DNA of 64,000 nucleotides, taken from assembly GCF_025548535.1 (NCBI RefSeq), contig NZ_JAJLQW010000003.1, forward strand, positions 496,001 to 560,000, written 5' to 3'. The notes under the pieces were generated by a model, which worked only from the letters and a program-made list of their open reading frames with translations, was not told the DNA's origin and searched no databases. Source of the DNA: Undibacterium sp. Jales W-56. GTDB lineage: Bacteria; Pseudomonadota; Gammaproteobacteria; Burkholderiales; Burkholderiaceae_D. The translations under genes were made by a program, and so were the position numbers. Below, one piece after another: positions 18,027 to 27,688 of the stretch (position 1 is the stretch's first letter; each line of letters starts with the position of its first letter).

Positions 18027-18159
18027 ATGACATCAATGCATCACATTGAAGCCGCAGGCTGGATGCGGTTTCCAGAGACATTTCGTGCTAACAGGCGCAC
18101 CTGGCCTGCGGGTCTCCAAGTTTCGGCGGTGAGAGATTGCGGTTTTTGCGTCAGCCCTG
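18027..18159 (+). mobile_element. MITE-like element, copy B (degenerate, internally deleted)
   Basis: The core 18050-18113 is well conserved and has the same orientation as copies C and D. The right end is TGCGTCAGCCCTG (18147-18159), three mismatches from the consensus TGCGTAAGTCCTG apart from one insertion-like shift. About 50 bp between core and right end are missing, and the left terminal repeat is not recognisable, so the left boundary is approximate. Its right end overlaps the 3' end of the GMC oxidoreductase gene. Confidence 0.65.
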
Positions 18160-19758
18160 TTGAACTTGCTTGCGTAAAAAGTCGGCGGCTTTTTCACCTA
18201 TCATCATGGTCGGGGCATTGGTATTCCCGCCAATCAGCGTCGGCATGATGGACGCATCGACTACGCGCAGGCCCAGCAGTCCATGCACCCGCAATTCGGG
18301 ATCGACCACGGCCATCTCATCTATCCCCATTTTGCAGGTGCCGACCGGATGATAGACGGTGTCGCTATATTGGCGCAACGCGGCGCGGATGTCGTCATCG
18401 GTTTTGACATTGGCGGTCTGATAGTCGCTGCTGCGCATGCTGGCAAGTGCCGGTGCATCCATGAGTTTGCGCGTGAGTTTAAAGCCCTTCAGCAAGGTCT
18501 CGATATCGTCCGGGTGCTCCAGGAAGCGCGGGTTGATCAACGGCGCTGCCAAGGGATCGGCATTGGCAAGAGTCAGTTCCCCTACGCTCTTGGGACGTAA
18601 CAGGCAGACGTGGCATGAATAGCCATGCCCCAGATGCAGTTTGCGCGCATGGTCATCAATCATCGCCATCACAAAATGCAATTGCACATCGGGTGCGGGC
18701 AGGCCGGGATCTGTTTTCAGAAAGCCGCCGCCTTCGGCCGCGTTCGAGGTAATCATGCCGCGCCGTTCATTCTTATAGCGCCAGGCTTGTTTGGCTAGAT
18801 GCGCCGAACCGCCGAGTGAAATGCCGACCAGGTCCGTGCTCTTGGAGCGATACTTAAATACAAAATCAGGATGGTCCTGCAGGTTGCGTCCGACTCCGGG
18901 CAGGTGATGCACCACGGGAATCCCCAGCGCCTGCAAGGCCTGGCCGTCGCCGATACCGGACAACAGCAGGATTTGCGGGGTTTGCAAAGCGCCTGCCGCC
19001 AGCAAAATCTCGCGCCTGGCGCGCAGGCTGCGCTGCTGGCCATGTTGAATAAATTCGACGCCGACGGCACGTTTTCCTTCAAACAGAATACGCGTTACAT
19101 GGCAGCCGGTTTGCACGCTCAGGTTGGGACGTTTACCGATGTGCGGATGCAGATAGCCGCGGGCGGCGCTCCAGCGTTCGCCCTGATGTTGAGTGACCTG
19201 ATAAATCCCGATGCCTTCCTGATCTTCTCCGTTGAAATCGTGATTGATGTTGAAGCCGGCCTGTCTTGCCGCTTCCAGATAGCGTTGTTGAAACGGATTA
19301 TCCGAACGCAGATCGCTGACGTGCAGCGGGCCTGATTGACCGTGCAATGCGCCGCCTAAACTCGCATTGTTTTCGGAACGCTTGAAGTAAGGCAGCACCT
19401 CATCGAACGACCAGCCGGTATTGCCCAGCGATGCCCAGTGATCGTAGTCCCAGCGATGTCCGCGGATATACACCATGGCGTTGATGGCGGACGAGCCGCC
19501 GAGGGCTTTGCCACGTGGTTGATAGCCGCGCCGATGATTCAGGCCGGGCTGAGGGACGGTTTCAAATGCCCAGTTATTCAGTTTGGTCGGCAGCATGGCG
19601 ACTACCGCGAATGGCGTTTTCACGACCCAGCTATCGCCGTCGCCGCCGGCCTCCAGCACCGTGACCGAGGTATCGGGATCTTCCGTGAGTCTGCCCGCGA
19701 CGGCGCAACCGCCCGCGCCCCCACCGACTACGATGTAATCCGCTGTTGCTGTACTCAT
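18151..19758 (-). CDS. GMC-family FAD-dependent oxidoreductase (choline/alcohol dehydrogenase type)
   Basis: This 535-residue flavoenzyme oxidises an alcohol group. The N-terminal dinucleotide fold is VGGGAGGCAVAGRL (about 9-22) with LEAGG after the second strand. The GMC signatures GKALGGSSAINAMVYIRG and GALQTPQILLLSGIG are present, as is the active-site region YHPVGTCKMG with the catalytic His near the C-terminus. AlkJ and BetA homologues have similar length. It is divergent from an AraC regulator about 200 bp away, its likely controller. Its last two codons and the TGA stop lie inside the end of a MITE-like element, so the original C-terminus may have been slightly altered. The substrate is not predictable. 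Confidence 0.9.
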   Translation of the reverse strand: MSTATADYIVVGGGAGGCAVAGRLTEDPDTSVTVLEAGGDGDSWVVKTPFAVVAMLPTKLNNWAFETVPQPGLNHRRGYQPRGKALGGSSAINAMVYIRGHRWDYDHWASLGNTGWSFDEVLPYFKRSENNASLGGALHGQSGPLHVSDLRSDNPFQQRYLEAARQAGFNINHDFNGEDQEGIGIYQVTQHQGERWSAARGYLHPHIGKRPNLSVQTGCHVTRILFEGKRAVGVEFIQHGQQRSLRARREILLAAGALQTPQILLLSGIGDGQALQALGIPVVHHLPGVGRNLQDHPDFVFKYRSKSTDLVGISLGGSAHLAKQAWRYKNERRGMITSNAAEGGGFLKTDPGLPAPDVQLHFVMAMIDDHARKLHLGHGYSCHVCLLRPKSVGELTLANADPLAAPLINPRFLEHPDDIETLLKGFKLTRKLMDAPALASMRSSDYQTANVKTDDDIRAALRQYSDTVYHPVGTCKMGIDEMAVVDPELRVHGLLGLRVVDASIMPTLIGGNTNAPTMMIGEKAADFLRKQVQQG

Positions 19759-19960
19759 ATGGTCTCGTCCTCTGGATCGGTGTCTATAAATTGATGGCGT
19801 CTACGGCGCATTTTTCGGCAATGGGCTTGCTGCATCGCAGTATTGATGATTCAGGCAAACCCGTGTACGTTGCAACTGATCTTAGCCTTTAGCGCTGTTG
19901 GGAGTAAGGACATTTACTGCCAATTTCTACAATATTCATCGATATTCCGGGGGAGACAGT

Positions 19961-20980
19961 TTGTCTTTGCTCACTGCGTCACCGCTGTTGTCCGTGCAGG
20001 ATGCGATTTTCCCCGCGCATCCTTTTGCCGGCCTGTTTGCGATTGGCCGCGAACAACAGTGGCGTTTGCACGACATGTTTCCCGCGTTTTTTGCCGATGG
20101 CGACGGACCGCTGCAAGCCGCTGCCAGAATCAGTTATGTACAGGCACGCGCAGGCTTGTTGCAGGCAAGGCAGCGCGGCGGAGCGGATGTCGCGCTGCTA
20201 TCCGGCAGTCGTAAATCGTTGGCTGATTTAGGCGGGATGAGCGCGGGCATGCTGGCTCAGCCGACTCTGGGACGTGCACTGGCTTTCGGCCTGGAATACC
20301 AATTGATCGCCGGCTCCATGTTGCAACTCAGCCTGGAGACGGATAGCCAGCAAGCGGCTTTGGTATCGCATGCCTTGTTTGAGGATCAGGAATTGCAGGA
20401 TTTTCTGGATGTCGATCACCTGGCGACAGCGCTCAACGCCGCGCGTCAATTGCCTTGTAATGAGCTGCCCATAGCCCGTATCGAATTGCGCGGCAATCTG
20501 CAGGCGAGCCGCTCTATGCTGGAGGATTTTTTCGCCTGCCCGGTAATCCTGGGCGCCGATGCCAGTCGCATGCTGTTTGCGCATTCCCTGCTGGAGATGC
20601 CCTTATCCGGTACCGGCGCCAGTGCGCAGACAGCTCGCGCGGCGTGCGACACGGAATTGGCGGCTATCGGTGTACTGGGCAAGCAAAGCCTGGTGCGCAA
20701 GCTGGTTGCCATGCAGTGTGAATTTTTTAATGTGCAGGATATGGCAGCGGCCCTGGAACTGAGTCCGCGCTCTTTACACCGCCTGTTAGCGCGCGAGGGC
20801 ACTTCGTATCAGCACATTACCGAGAGCGTCAGGATCGAGCGTGCAAAGCGCTTGCTCAGTACCGCGCTGAGTGTCGAGGACATCGCGGAAGAGCTCGGTT
20901 ATTCGGATGCGCGCAGCTTCCGCCGGGCCTTCAAGCGCTGGACTACGCTTACCCCCTCAGAGTTCAGGTTCAGCCGGTAA
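19961..20980 (+). CDS. AraC-family transcriptional regulator
   Basis: The C-terminal AraC helix-turn-helix pair covers about residues 235-339: MAAALELSPRSLHRLLAREG, then SVEDIAEELGYSDARSFRRAF. The N-terminal 190 residues resemble the ligand-binding domain of the group that includes OruR and ArgR-type AraC regulators. I chose a TTG at 19961, preceded by GGGGGAG, giving 339 residues; the frame extends upstream to another TTG at 19898 without a good ribosome site. It is divergent from the GMC oxidoreductase gene and probably activates it in response to a substrate-related ligand. Confidence 0.85.
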   Translation: MSLLTASPLLSVQDAIFPAHPFAGLFAIGREQQWRLHDMFPAFFADGDGPLQAAARISYVQARAGLLQARQRGGADVALLSGSRKSLADLGGMSAGMLAQPTLGRALAFGLEYQLIAGSMLQLSLETDSQQAALVSHALFEDQELQDFLDVDHLATALNAARQLPCNELPIARIELRGNLQASRSMLEDFFACPVILGADASRMLFAHSLLEMPLSGTGASAQTARAACDTELAAIGVLGKQSLVRKLVAMQCEFFNVQDMAAALELSPRSLHRLLAREGTSYQHITESVRIERAKRLLSTALSVEDIAEELGYSDARSFRRAFKRWTTLTPSEFRFSR

Positions 20981-20997
20981 CAATCGGTGGGGCACAA

Positions 20998-21034
20998 AGA
21001 AAAAACCCGACATCTTGCGATGCCGGGTTCTTCC
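20998..21034 (-). terminator. Terminator for the PEP-CTERM gene
   Basis: Read on the minus strand, AACCCGGCATC pairs with GATGTCGGGTT around a GCAA loop and is followed by a T-run (A-run at 20997-21005 on the plus strand). It may also serve the convergent AraC regulator gene. Confidence 0.8.
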
Positions 21035-21057
21035 TGTCGAGAGTAATCCGGTTTTGT

Positions 21058-21843
21058 TTATGCAGCGTTTTTGCGTTTGCGCAACGATGCCAGACCAGCG
21101 ATGCCCAGGCCCAGTAATGCCAGGCTGCCTGGTTCTGGAACTCCAACTGAACCCAGTGGTACTGATGCAAAACGGAATGAACCGCCTGCTACCAAAAACT
21201 CTCCAAAACCGTCGCCCCAGAAATCGAGTGAATTAAACGTGCCGGAGGAGTCAATTGCACCGATGAAGTTGGTGAAGCTGCCATCCAGTGCATAGCCAGG
21301 ATTGTCGTTGGCAGATAAAGCATTTGCCGGCAAGGTTGCAGCGCCGCCGTTAAATGCAATCCACAGACCCGAACCATATAAAGGCACGCCCGGTGTAGGA
21401 CGTGGTCCGCTGCTAGTGCAGCATGTTGCCCAGTCGCCAATTTCGAAACCAAACGCGTTGACGGCGCTGGAGAACGCAAAGTGCAAACCGCTGCTTTGAC
21501 CGGGGATGGCGTCAGTACCATTATTGCTTGGATTAATGTTATACACAGAGCCGCTCAAAGAGTGACTGCCGCTCGTGTAACCACCAGATGCAATGGCTGG
21601 GCTGCCATTAGCACGAGTGACGGTCAATGTTTGCATGACGTTATTGCTGTCCAGATAATTATAAATAGCCGAGCCGTCAACCACTTGCACCACTTGGACT
21701 GTCGAGCCGGTGCCGGTAATTGTATTATCGAAAGTACTGATATTGGGCAGCGCCAAATCATAAACAACAGGCGCTGCATGGGAGGCTACCGGCAGCATCA
21801 CTGCGGCGGCGGCCATGATAGTAATTAATTTTTTGATATTCAT
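21058..21843 (-). CDS. PEP-CTERM sorting-domain protein
   Basis: This 261-residue exported protein has a signal peptide (about 1-23, ending SHA-AP) and a C-terminal PEP-CTERM module: VPEPGSLALLGLG, a hydrophobic helix, then a basic tail (RKRKN). Exosortase recognises this signal in Gram-negative bacteria, usually for surface or exopolysaccharide-associated proteins. The middle is Ser/Gly/Asn-rich and of low complexity, with one Cys pair (ATCCTSSG). The exosortase itself is not in the window. Probable destination: cell surface or biofilm matrix. Confidence 0.9.
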   Translation of the reverse strand: MNIKKLITIMAAAAVMLPVASHAAPVVYDLALPNISTFDNTITGTGSTVQVVQVVDGSAIYNYLDSNNVMQTLTVTRANGSPAIASGGYTSGSHSLSGSVYNINPSNNGTDAIPGQSSGLHFAFSSAVNAFGFEIGDWATCCTSSGPRPTPGVPLYGSGLWIAFNGGAATLPANALSANDNPGYALDGSFTNFIGAIDSSGTFNSLDFWGDGFGEFLVAGGSFRFASVPLGSVGVPEPGSLALLGLGIAGLASLRKRKNAA

Positions 21844-22238
21844 ATTGACACTCCTGGATGTGAATCAATGCACCATTGGCAAAAAAGCTTCGCTGATTTC
21901 GATGTCGTTTTATACAGACAATCATCAACGATGCTTATCATAAGCACATCCCATACCAGAAAATACTTTGTTATTTATCATATACTTATAAAAATATAGA
22001 TAACTTATTGTAAATAGAATCGACAATTGTAAAAAACCTGAAATGACAGGGAGCAAGACATTTTTACGCGGATGTCCCTCATACCGAGAGGACATAGTAA
22101 AAGAAAGAAGCTGAGAGACAAACATCGCCAAGTCCAGCGCCACAGGCTGTTTCCGATCGTTTCCGGCAATCTGCACCCGAGGCCAATGCGGTGTTGGTGC
22201 CGTCGAGGCCGTGGCGTTGGAGAGTACTGTTAAAAAAT
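21844..22238. other. AT-rich intergenic region, no gene seen
   Basis: A 395-bp spacer between two minus-strand genes. The part near 21940-22040 is strongly AT-rich, suitable for the promoter of the PEP-CTERM gene. Open frames in it are short and lack family resemblance or codon bias. Confidence 0.5.
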
Positions 22239-22694
22239 TTAAGGATGCTGGCTAGCTACCTGGCTGAAAAAATCATAAATACCCTGATCGCTCATCTTGC
22301 GCGCATTCGACAATTCACCGGCCTTGGTGGCATACAGCAAGGTGTTGTCCGGCTTCAATACGACGGCGGCCGGAATGCCCTTTTTGATCGGGTTCTCATA
22401 GCGGTTCGCGATACCGAGATTGCGGTCGAATTGGCCGACATCGATTTTGACCACCACGAATTTGCTGGCAATCAGCGCAGCGCTCTGGCCTTTGATCGAT
22501 TTATCGAGTTCCAGGCAATCTTTGCACCAGTTGGCACCGAAGATCACCAGGACTTTTTTGTTGGCAGCCTGTGCTGCTGCCAGCGCTTTATTCAGTTCTG
22601 CCTGGGCATCGGCAGTTTCATCATACGGCTGGGGCGGATTGGCGAGTGCCGCGCTGAAAAAAAGACTGAGGCAAATAGCGATTAATTTTTTCAT
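22239..22694 (-). CDS. Periplasmic thioredoxin-like protein
   Basis: This 151-residue protein has an 18-residue signal peptide and a thioredoxin fold. The redox motif is WCKDC within VIFGANWCKDCLELD, as in DsbD gamma-domain-like and thioredoxin_7 proteins. The cis-Pro segment is GIPAAVVLKPD. It should reduce or isomerise disulfides in the periplasm, or accept electrons from a DsbD-type membrane partner not found here. It stands alone. Confidence 0.87.
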   Translation of the reverse strand: MKKLIAICLSLFFSAALANPPQPYDETADAQAELNKALAAAQAANKKVLVIFGANWCKDCLELDKSIKGQSAALIASKFVVVKIDVGQFDRNLGIANRYENPIKKGIPAAVVLKPDNTLLYATKAGELSNARKMSDQGIYDFFSQVASQHP

Positions 22695-23116
22695 GAAAGT
22701 TCTCTTCGGGTGATTGGCTGGCCGCCCGTCTGATCCGGCAGCCGCATAGGTGGAAAAATATCGGAGCGATGACGTTCTCCGGTTTTTACATGATGACGCA
22801 AATGCACTGATTTGTCATGAGGTGTCGTGACCTGCAGAGCACGCTGTACTCTGGCCTGCTGACTTTCTGACGGGTATCGATTTGAGCAACTGACTATTTC
22901 ATCTTGCTTCGATGCCTTATGTGGTTAACCGCACAGAGCGTGACTGAATTGCGGTTTATAAAGTGACTTATGGTCAAGTATTTTTTTAGCAATAATGGCT
23001 TGAGATAACGCGACCAAGCCGGTCACCTCTATGCTCCGGCAGAACCACTACCTCCTGTGGCATGACACAGCTTAACGATGTACTTGCGCAAGCAAACAAT
23101 TGAATCAGAGGAAATC
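22695..23116. other. Intergenic region, no feature supported
   Basis: A 420-bp divergent spacer between the thioredoxin-like gene and the small plus-strand gene. It presumably holds both promoters. I see no strong hairpin, repeat or coding frame. Confidence 0.4.
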
Positions 23117-23428
23117 ATGGCAAATTTGCTAGAACTTCAAACCAGAGAATTTCAATACGATCCGGATAATTTACTGGATACCTTAATTCATCACTTGCAT
23201 TTCAAGAACGATGCGGCACTATCCAGGGCATTAGAAGTGGCGCCGCCGGTGATCAGCAAAATCCGTCATCGTCGCTTATCGGTTGGCGCCTCGTTGCTGA
23301 TCCGTATGCATGAGATATCGGAATACAGCATCAAAGATTTACGCGCGTTTATGGGCGACCGGCGCACCAAATTCCGTATCAGTCCGCAGCATTTCAAACC
23401 GAAACCGGCAAGTGCGGCACCGCTTTAA
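23117..23428 (+). CDS. Small HTH-like DNA-binding protein, unassigned
   Basis: This 103-residue protein starts at an ATG at 23117 preceded by GAGGAA. The segment DAALSRALEVAPPVISKIRHRRLSVGASLLIRMHE has the spacing of a Cro/XRE-type helix-turn-helix, in which SKIRHRR would be the recognition helix. The C-terminus is basic. I cannot name the family, but similar short proteins occur in Oxalobacteraceae. It ends 46 bp before a LexA box, and there is no evidence of shared regulation. Confidence 0.6.
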   Translation: MANLLELQTREFQYDPDNLLDTLIHHLHFKNDAALSRALEVAPPVISKIRHRRLSVGASLLIRMHEISEYSIKDLRAFMGDRRTKFRISPQHFKPKPASAAPL

Positions 23429-23474
23429 CAGATAGAGGGAAGACGCGAGACCGGATGCCTGGCTTGCGCATTAA

Positions 23475-23490
23475 CTGATTATATATACAG
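23475..23490 (+). promoter_or_regulatory. LexA (SOS) box upstream of dinB
   Basis: CTGATTATATATACAG fits the CTG-N10-CAG SOS operator with an alternating TA interior. It lies 50 bp before the dinB start, the expected place for LexA repression. Confidence 0.88.
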
Positions 23491-23540
23491 TTGATGAGGT
23501 AAAATACGATTTGTCCCGCATCGTTTAGCGTGCCAATACC

Positions 23541-24623
23541 GTGCCTCTTGTTTCCCGAAAAATTATTCACTGCGATTGTGATTGCTTTTACGCAGCCATC
23601 GAGATGCGGGACGATCCGCGTTTGCGCGATAAGCCGCTGGCAGTCGGTGGTCGCGCCGACCAGCGCGGCGTGGTGGCGACCTGCAATTACGAAGCCAGAC
23701 GCTATGGCGTGCGCTCTGCCATGCCGACTTCGCTGGCACTGCGCCGCTGTCCCGATCTGGTCGTGATGCCGCCGACCATGGAAAAATACCGGGTCGCCTC
23801 CAAAGCCATTTTGTCGATTTATCGTGATTACACCGATCTGGTCGAACCTTTGTCGCTCGACGAAGCTTATCTCGATGTCAGCGACTGTCGCCAGCACAAA
23901 GGCAGCGCCACCCTGATCGCGCAAGAGATCCGGGCGCGCATTGCCGCAACGGTCGGCATCACAGCCTCGGCGGGGGTCGCGAATAATAAATTCCTCGCTA
24001 AAGTCGCCAGCGACTGGAACAAGCCCGATGGCTTGTTTGTGATTCTGCCGGAGCAGGTCGAGGATTTCGTCGCCGCCTTGCCGGTGGCGCGCCTGTTCGG
24101 CGTCGGTAAAGTCACGGCGGCCAAATTGCATGCGCTCGGCATCCAGGAGTGCCGCGATTTGCGTGCCTGGTCTTTGCCGGAGTTGATGCAGCAATTCGGC
24201 AAACTCGGCAACAGCCTGTACCTGCTGTGTCGCGGCATAGACCGGCGCGCCGTGGTGGCGCATTCCGAACGTAAATCGATCAGCGTGGAAGAAACCTATG
24301 CGACCGATTTGCCCGATCTGGCGGCATGTATGGCGGAGCTGCCGGCGCTGTACGCAGCGCTGGTGGCCCGGGTGCAGCGGGTCCAGCCGGAAGAGGCAGT
24401 ACAAAAACTCAACATCAAAATTCGCTTCAGCGATTTTCGGCAGACGACGGTCGAATGCCGCAGCGCGCATCTCGATGAGAAGCTATTTTGTCAGCTCATG
24501 GAAACCGGATATTGTCGTCGCAATTTGCCGGTACGTTTGCTCGGTCTGGGAATCGGTTTAGGGACCGTTTCTGCGGATCCCCGCGCTGAGCAGATGTCTT
24601 TATTTGCAACGACCGATTATTGA
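23541..24623 (+). CDS. dinB: DNA polymerase IV (Y-family)
   Basis: This translesion DNA polymerase has 360 residues. The catalytic motifs are HCDCDCFYAAIE (about 10-21) and SLDEAYLD (about 103-110, both acidic residues present). Next come a helix-hairpin-helix region (LFGVGKVTAAKLHALG) and the little-finger domain. The C-terminus carries QMSLF, a beta-clamp binding motif. Translation starts at a GTG at 23541. A LexA box upstream indicates SOS induction. Confidence 0.95.
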   Translation: MPLVSRKIIHCDCDCFYAAIEMRDDPRLRDKPLAVGGRADQRGVVATCNYEARRYGVRSAMPTSLALRRCPDLVVMPPTMEKYRVASKAILSIYRDYTDLVEPLSLDEAYLDVSDCRQHKGSATLIAQEIRARIAATVGITASAGVANNKFLAKVASDWNKPDGLFVILPEQVEDFVAALPVARLFGVGKVTAAKLHALGIQECRDLRAWSLPELMQQFGKLGNSLYLLCRGIDRRAVVAHSERKSISVEETYATDLPDLAACMAELPALYAALVARVQRVQPEEAVQKLNIKIRFSDFRQTTVECRSAHLDEKLFCQLMETGYCRRNLPVRLLGLGIGLGTVSADPRAEQMSLFATTDY

Positions 24624-24757
24624 TACTCCAATCTAGTATATTTTTAATCCGCAAGTAAATAAAGCGGATCAAGCCTGATTTTTATTGGTGTACGGGGGAG
24701 TATCTGTTATGGCCCGATACAGATTAGCCGGTTGTCACGGTTCTACTGTATAGCGGA

Positions 24758-27526
24758 TTACTTAAAATCACCGGCAACTACGGTCAGCATTTTGTCGTAC
24801 CCCAGATACTTATTCAGCACGGCTTTGACGTCGGCATTGGTCAGCGCCATGATTTTTTTCTCCAGCGTGGCGTCGAATTGCATAGTGCGTCCCAGGTACA
24901 GGTTGTATGCCAGTGTCTGCGCCAATCCTGCATCCTGACTGCGATTCAATTGTGCTTGCTGGATCAGGCTCTTTTTACCTTCTGCTAATTCCGCTGTGCT
25001 GAATCCGTCTTTCAGGACACGGGCGATTTCTTCGCGCAAGCCGGTCTCGAGCTTGGCCCGGTTTTGCGGCGCAAAGATGGCACCGACGGCGAAGCTGCCC
25101 GCTTCATCGATAGGCGAGACATCGATGAAGGAACCGCCGCCATAACTGATCCCGTCTTTTTGACGGATGCGCTCGAGGATGCGTGAGTTCGCGCTGCCGC
25201 CGAGCAGATAATTGCCCAAAGTCAGCGCCGCATAATCAGGATGCCGATCGCTGACCGGCAGATTCAGGGTACCGAAGAAAAACGCATTCGCCTTGTCCGG
25301 CGTAATCTGGCTCAGGGCCGCAGGTTGCACTGCGACAAACGGTTTTGTCAGCCGGGTGAATGGTTGCTTTGCTTGCCAGTCGCCGAAATCACGCTGCAAC
25401 TGCGCCTTGATCGCGGTCGCATCGAAGTCGCCGACGATCGCGAGCTGCGCATGGTTTGCGCCATAAAATGCCTGCCAGAAGGCTTTGGCATCGGCCAGTT
25501 TCGCTGCCTTGAGCTGGGCGATTTTTTCTTCGATACTACGGTAATAACGGGCATCCCCGGCAGGCCAGGTATTGGTCGCTTTGCGCGCCATGTCAATCGC
25601 AATCGCCTGCGGATCTTTGCGCGATTCTTCGAGCTGCGCTAACTGTGCCGTGATCAATTGGGTAAATTCCGCTTCGCCAAATGCGGGTTTGCGCAGGGCA
25701 TCGCGCACCAGTTCGAGTGCCCGTGCCAGGTTCTCCCGGGTGGTTTCTAAAGTGATGGTCGCGGCGCTTACCGTGCCGGAAATTTGCAGCTTGGCTTTCA
25801 GCTGGTCGAGTTGCTCGGAGAATTGCCGGTGGCTTAAAGTCTCGGTGCCGCGGCTCAGCATGGCACACGCCAGACTGGCATCATTGGCCTTGCCTTGCAA
25901 GCTGCTTTCATCGCCCAGGTTGATTTCCATATTCAGCACCACGGTATTGCCGCGCGTGGTTTTTGGCAGCAATGCGTACTTCAAGCCGTTGCTCAATGCA
26001 CCGTTCTGGGTGCGTTTGTCGATGTTGTCCGGCGTGCTGACAAAATTCTCTGCCTGTGCCATGGCGACGCCGGGTTTGAAGGTGTTGATCTGCTCCGCCA
26101 ATACGACCTTGGCCGGCGCCGGTGCCCGCACCGCTTGCGCTTCCGGGATGAAGCGGCCGGTGGTGCGGTTGCTGGGCTTGAGCCAGGTCGTGGCAACGCG
26201 CTGCACATCGTCCAGCGTCAGCGCGCGCATGCGGTCGCGGTACAAAAAGAATAGACGCCAGTCGCCATTGCCTATGCTGTCCGACAATGACACGGCGAAT
26301 TTTTCGGGATCGTTGAAGACTTGCGCCAGATTGTTTTCCAGATTCGCTTTGGCACGTTTTAATTCATCCGCCGTCACCGGATCTTGAGCGACGCCTTCTA
26401 TGGTCTCGATCAAAATTTTCTTGGCTTCATCGAGATTTTGTTCGCTGCGTAAATTCGCACCCAGCAGCATGAATCCGGGCTCTTCCAGATTGGCTGCCCA
26501 GGGGAACACTTCCGCGGCTTTTTTGCTCTCCACCAGGGTTTTATACAGACGGCCATTCGGCGAGTCGCCCAGGATCACGGCCAGCGCCTCGGTCGCGGCA
26601 TAATCGGGATGGGCTGCCGGCATGGTGTGATACAAGGCGATCACGGACGGCGATTCGCCGGTCCGGCGCACCACCACGTCGCGTTCGCCGTCTTGCGCCG
26701 GATCCAGCGTGTAGGTCGGCTCGATCACGCGCGTAGGTTTCGGGATTTTGCCAAAATGCTGGCTGATCAATTTGAGGGTAGCCTGATGATCAAATGCGCC
26801 TGCGACGATCAGGACCGCATTGTCCGGCTGATAGTATTTGCGCCAGAAGGCTTGCAAATGCGGGATGCTGACATTCTCGACATCGCTGCGTGCGCCTATC
26901 GTATCTTTACCGTAGTTATGCCATTGATGGGCAGCGGACAGGACTCTTTGCATCAGTACCGAGGTCGGCGAGTTTTCGTTTTTTTCCATCTCATTGCGCA
27001 CCACCGAGAATTCGGTTTTCAGATCAGCACCGGAGATCCGCGAATTCACCATGCGGTCGGCTTCCATCGCAATCGCCCAGGCCAGCGTTTCGGGTTTGGC
27101 GGCAAAAGTTTCGTAATAATTGGTGCGGTCCAGCCAGGTCGTGCCGTTAAAATTCACACCGCGCTGCGCCAGTTCCTCCCACAAGCGCGGATGCGCCTTG
27201 CTGCCCTTGAACATCAGATGCTCCAGCAGATGCGCCATGCCGGTTTCGCCGTAATTCTCATGCCGCGAGCCGACCCGATAAGTGATGTTCACCGTGGTGG
27301 TCGGCTTGCTGGCGTCCGGTACCAGCAATACACGCAGACCGTTAGGCATCAGGTATTCCTTGATACCTTCGACCTCGTGCACCAGGCTCAGACCCGCAGG
27401 CACATTGGCGGACTTGGCAACTGCCGGAGCCGCAGACTCAACGGCCATGACCGCCGGACCGGCACTCATGAATGCCACAGCAATGGAAAAACTCAGGGCG
27501 GATAACTGCAAGCGTGACGGTGTCAT
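24758..27526 (-). CDS. M16 family zinc metallopeptidase (fused tandem type)
   Basis: This 922-residue protease has two M16 halves. The active half carries the inverted zinc motif HLLEHLMFKG (HxxEH) near residue 100 with the downstream Glu in the NEMEKNE region; the C-terminal half (about 480-922) lacks the motif and acts as the partner domain. A signal peptide spans about residues 1-28, so it is likely periplasmic. Family members degrade peptides of many kinds. The gene is monocistronic; a tRNA gene lies upstream on the same strand. Confidence 0.92.
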   Translation of the reverse strand: MTPSRLQLSALSFSIAVAFMSAGPAVMAVESAAPAVAKSANVPAGLSLVHEVEGIKEYLMPNGLRVLLVPDASKPTTTVNITYRVGSRHENYGETGMAHLLEHLMFKGSKAHPRLWEELAQRGVNFNGTTWLDRTNYYETFAAKPETLAWAIAMEADRMVNSRISGADLKTEFSVVRNEMEKNENSPTSVLMQRVLSAAHQWHNYGKDTIGARSDVENVSIPHLQAFWRKYYQPDNAVLIVAGAFDHQATLKLISQHFGKIPKPTRVIEPTYTLDPAQDGERDVVVRRTGESPSVIALYHTMPAAHPDYAATEALAVILGDSPNGRLYKTLVESKKAAEVFPWAANLEEPGFMLLGANLRSEQNLDEAKKILIETIEGVAQDPVTADELKRAKANLENNLAQVFNDPEKFAVSLSDSIGNGDWRLFFLYRDRMRALTLDDVQRVATTWLKPSNRTTGRFIPEAQAVRAPAPAKVVLAEQINTFKPGVAMAQAENFVSTPDNIDKRTQNGALSNGLKYALLPKTTRGNTVVLNMEINLGDESSLQGKANDASLACAMLSRGTETLSHRQFSEQLDQLKAKLQISGTVSAATITLETTRENLARALELVRDALRKPAFGEAEFTQLITAQLAQLEESRKDPQAIAIDMARKATNTWPAGDARYYRSIEEKIAQLKAAKLADAKAFWQAFYGANHAQLAIVGDFDATAIKAQLQRDFGDWQAKQPFTRLTKPFVAVQPAALSQITPDKANAFFFGTLNLPVSDRHPDYAALTLGNYLLGGSANSRILERIRQKDGISYGGGSFIDVSPIDEAGSFAVGAIFAPQNRAKLETGLREEIARVLKDGFSTAELAEGKKSLIQQAQLNRSQDAGLAQTLAYNLYLGRTMQFDATLEKKIMALTNADVKAVLNKYLGYDKMLTVVAGDFK

Positions 27527-27688
27527 ATGATGATCTGGCCTATGTGGACGGTCGGTAAGGAATTAAGCCTAGATATTAGCAGAGAGACAAAAACAATTTG
27601 TTGCGGCGACGCCGATCCAGTGCACAGAACGTGACAGCAGCGGAAGACGGGATAACTTCAGGACGGGGGGACGTGTTGCAGAAAAATT

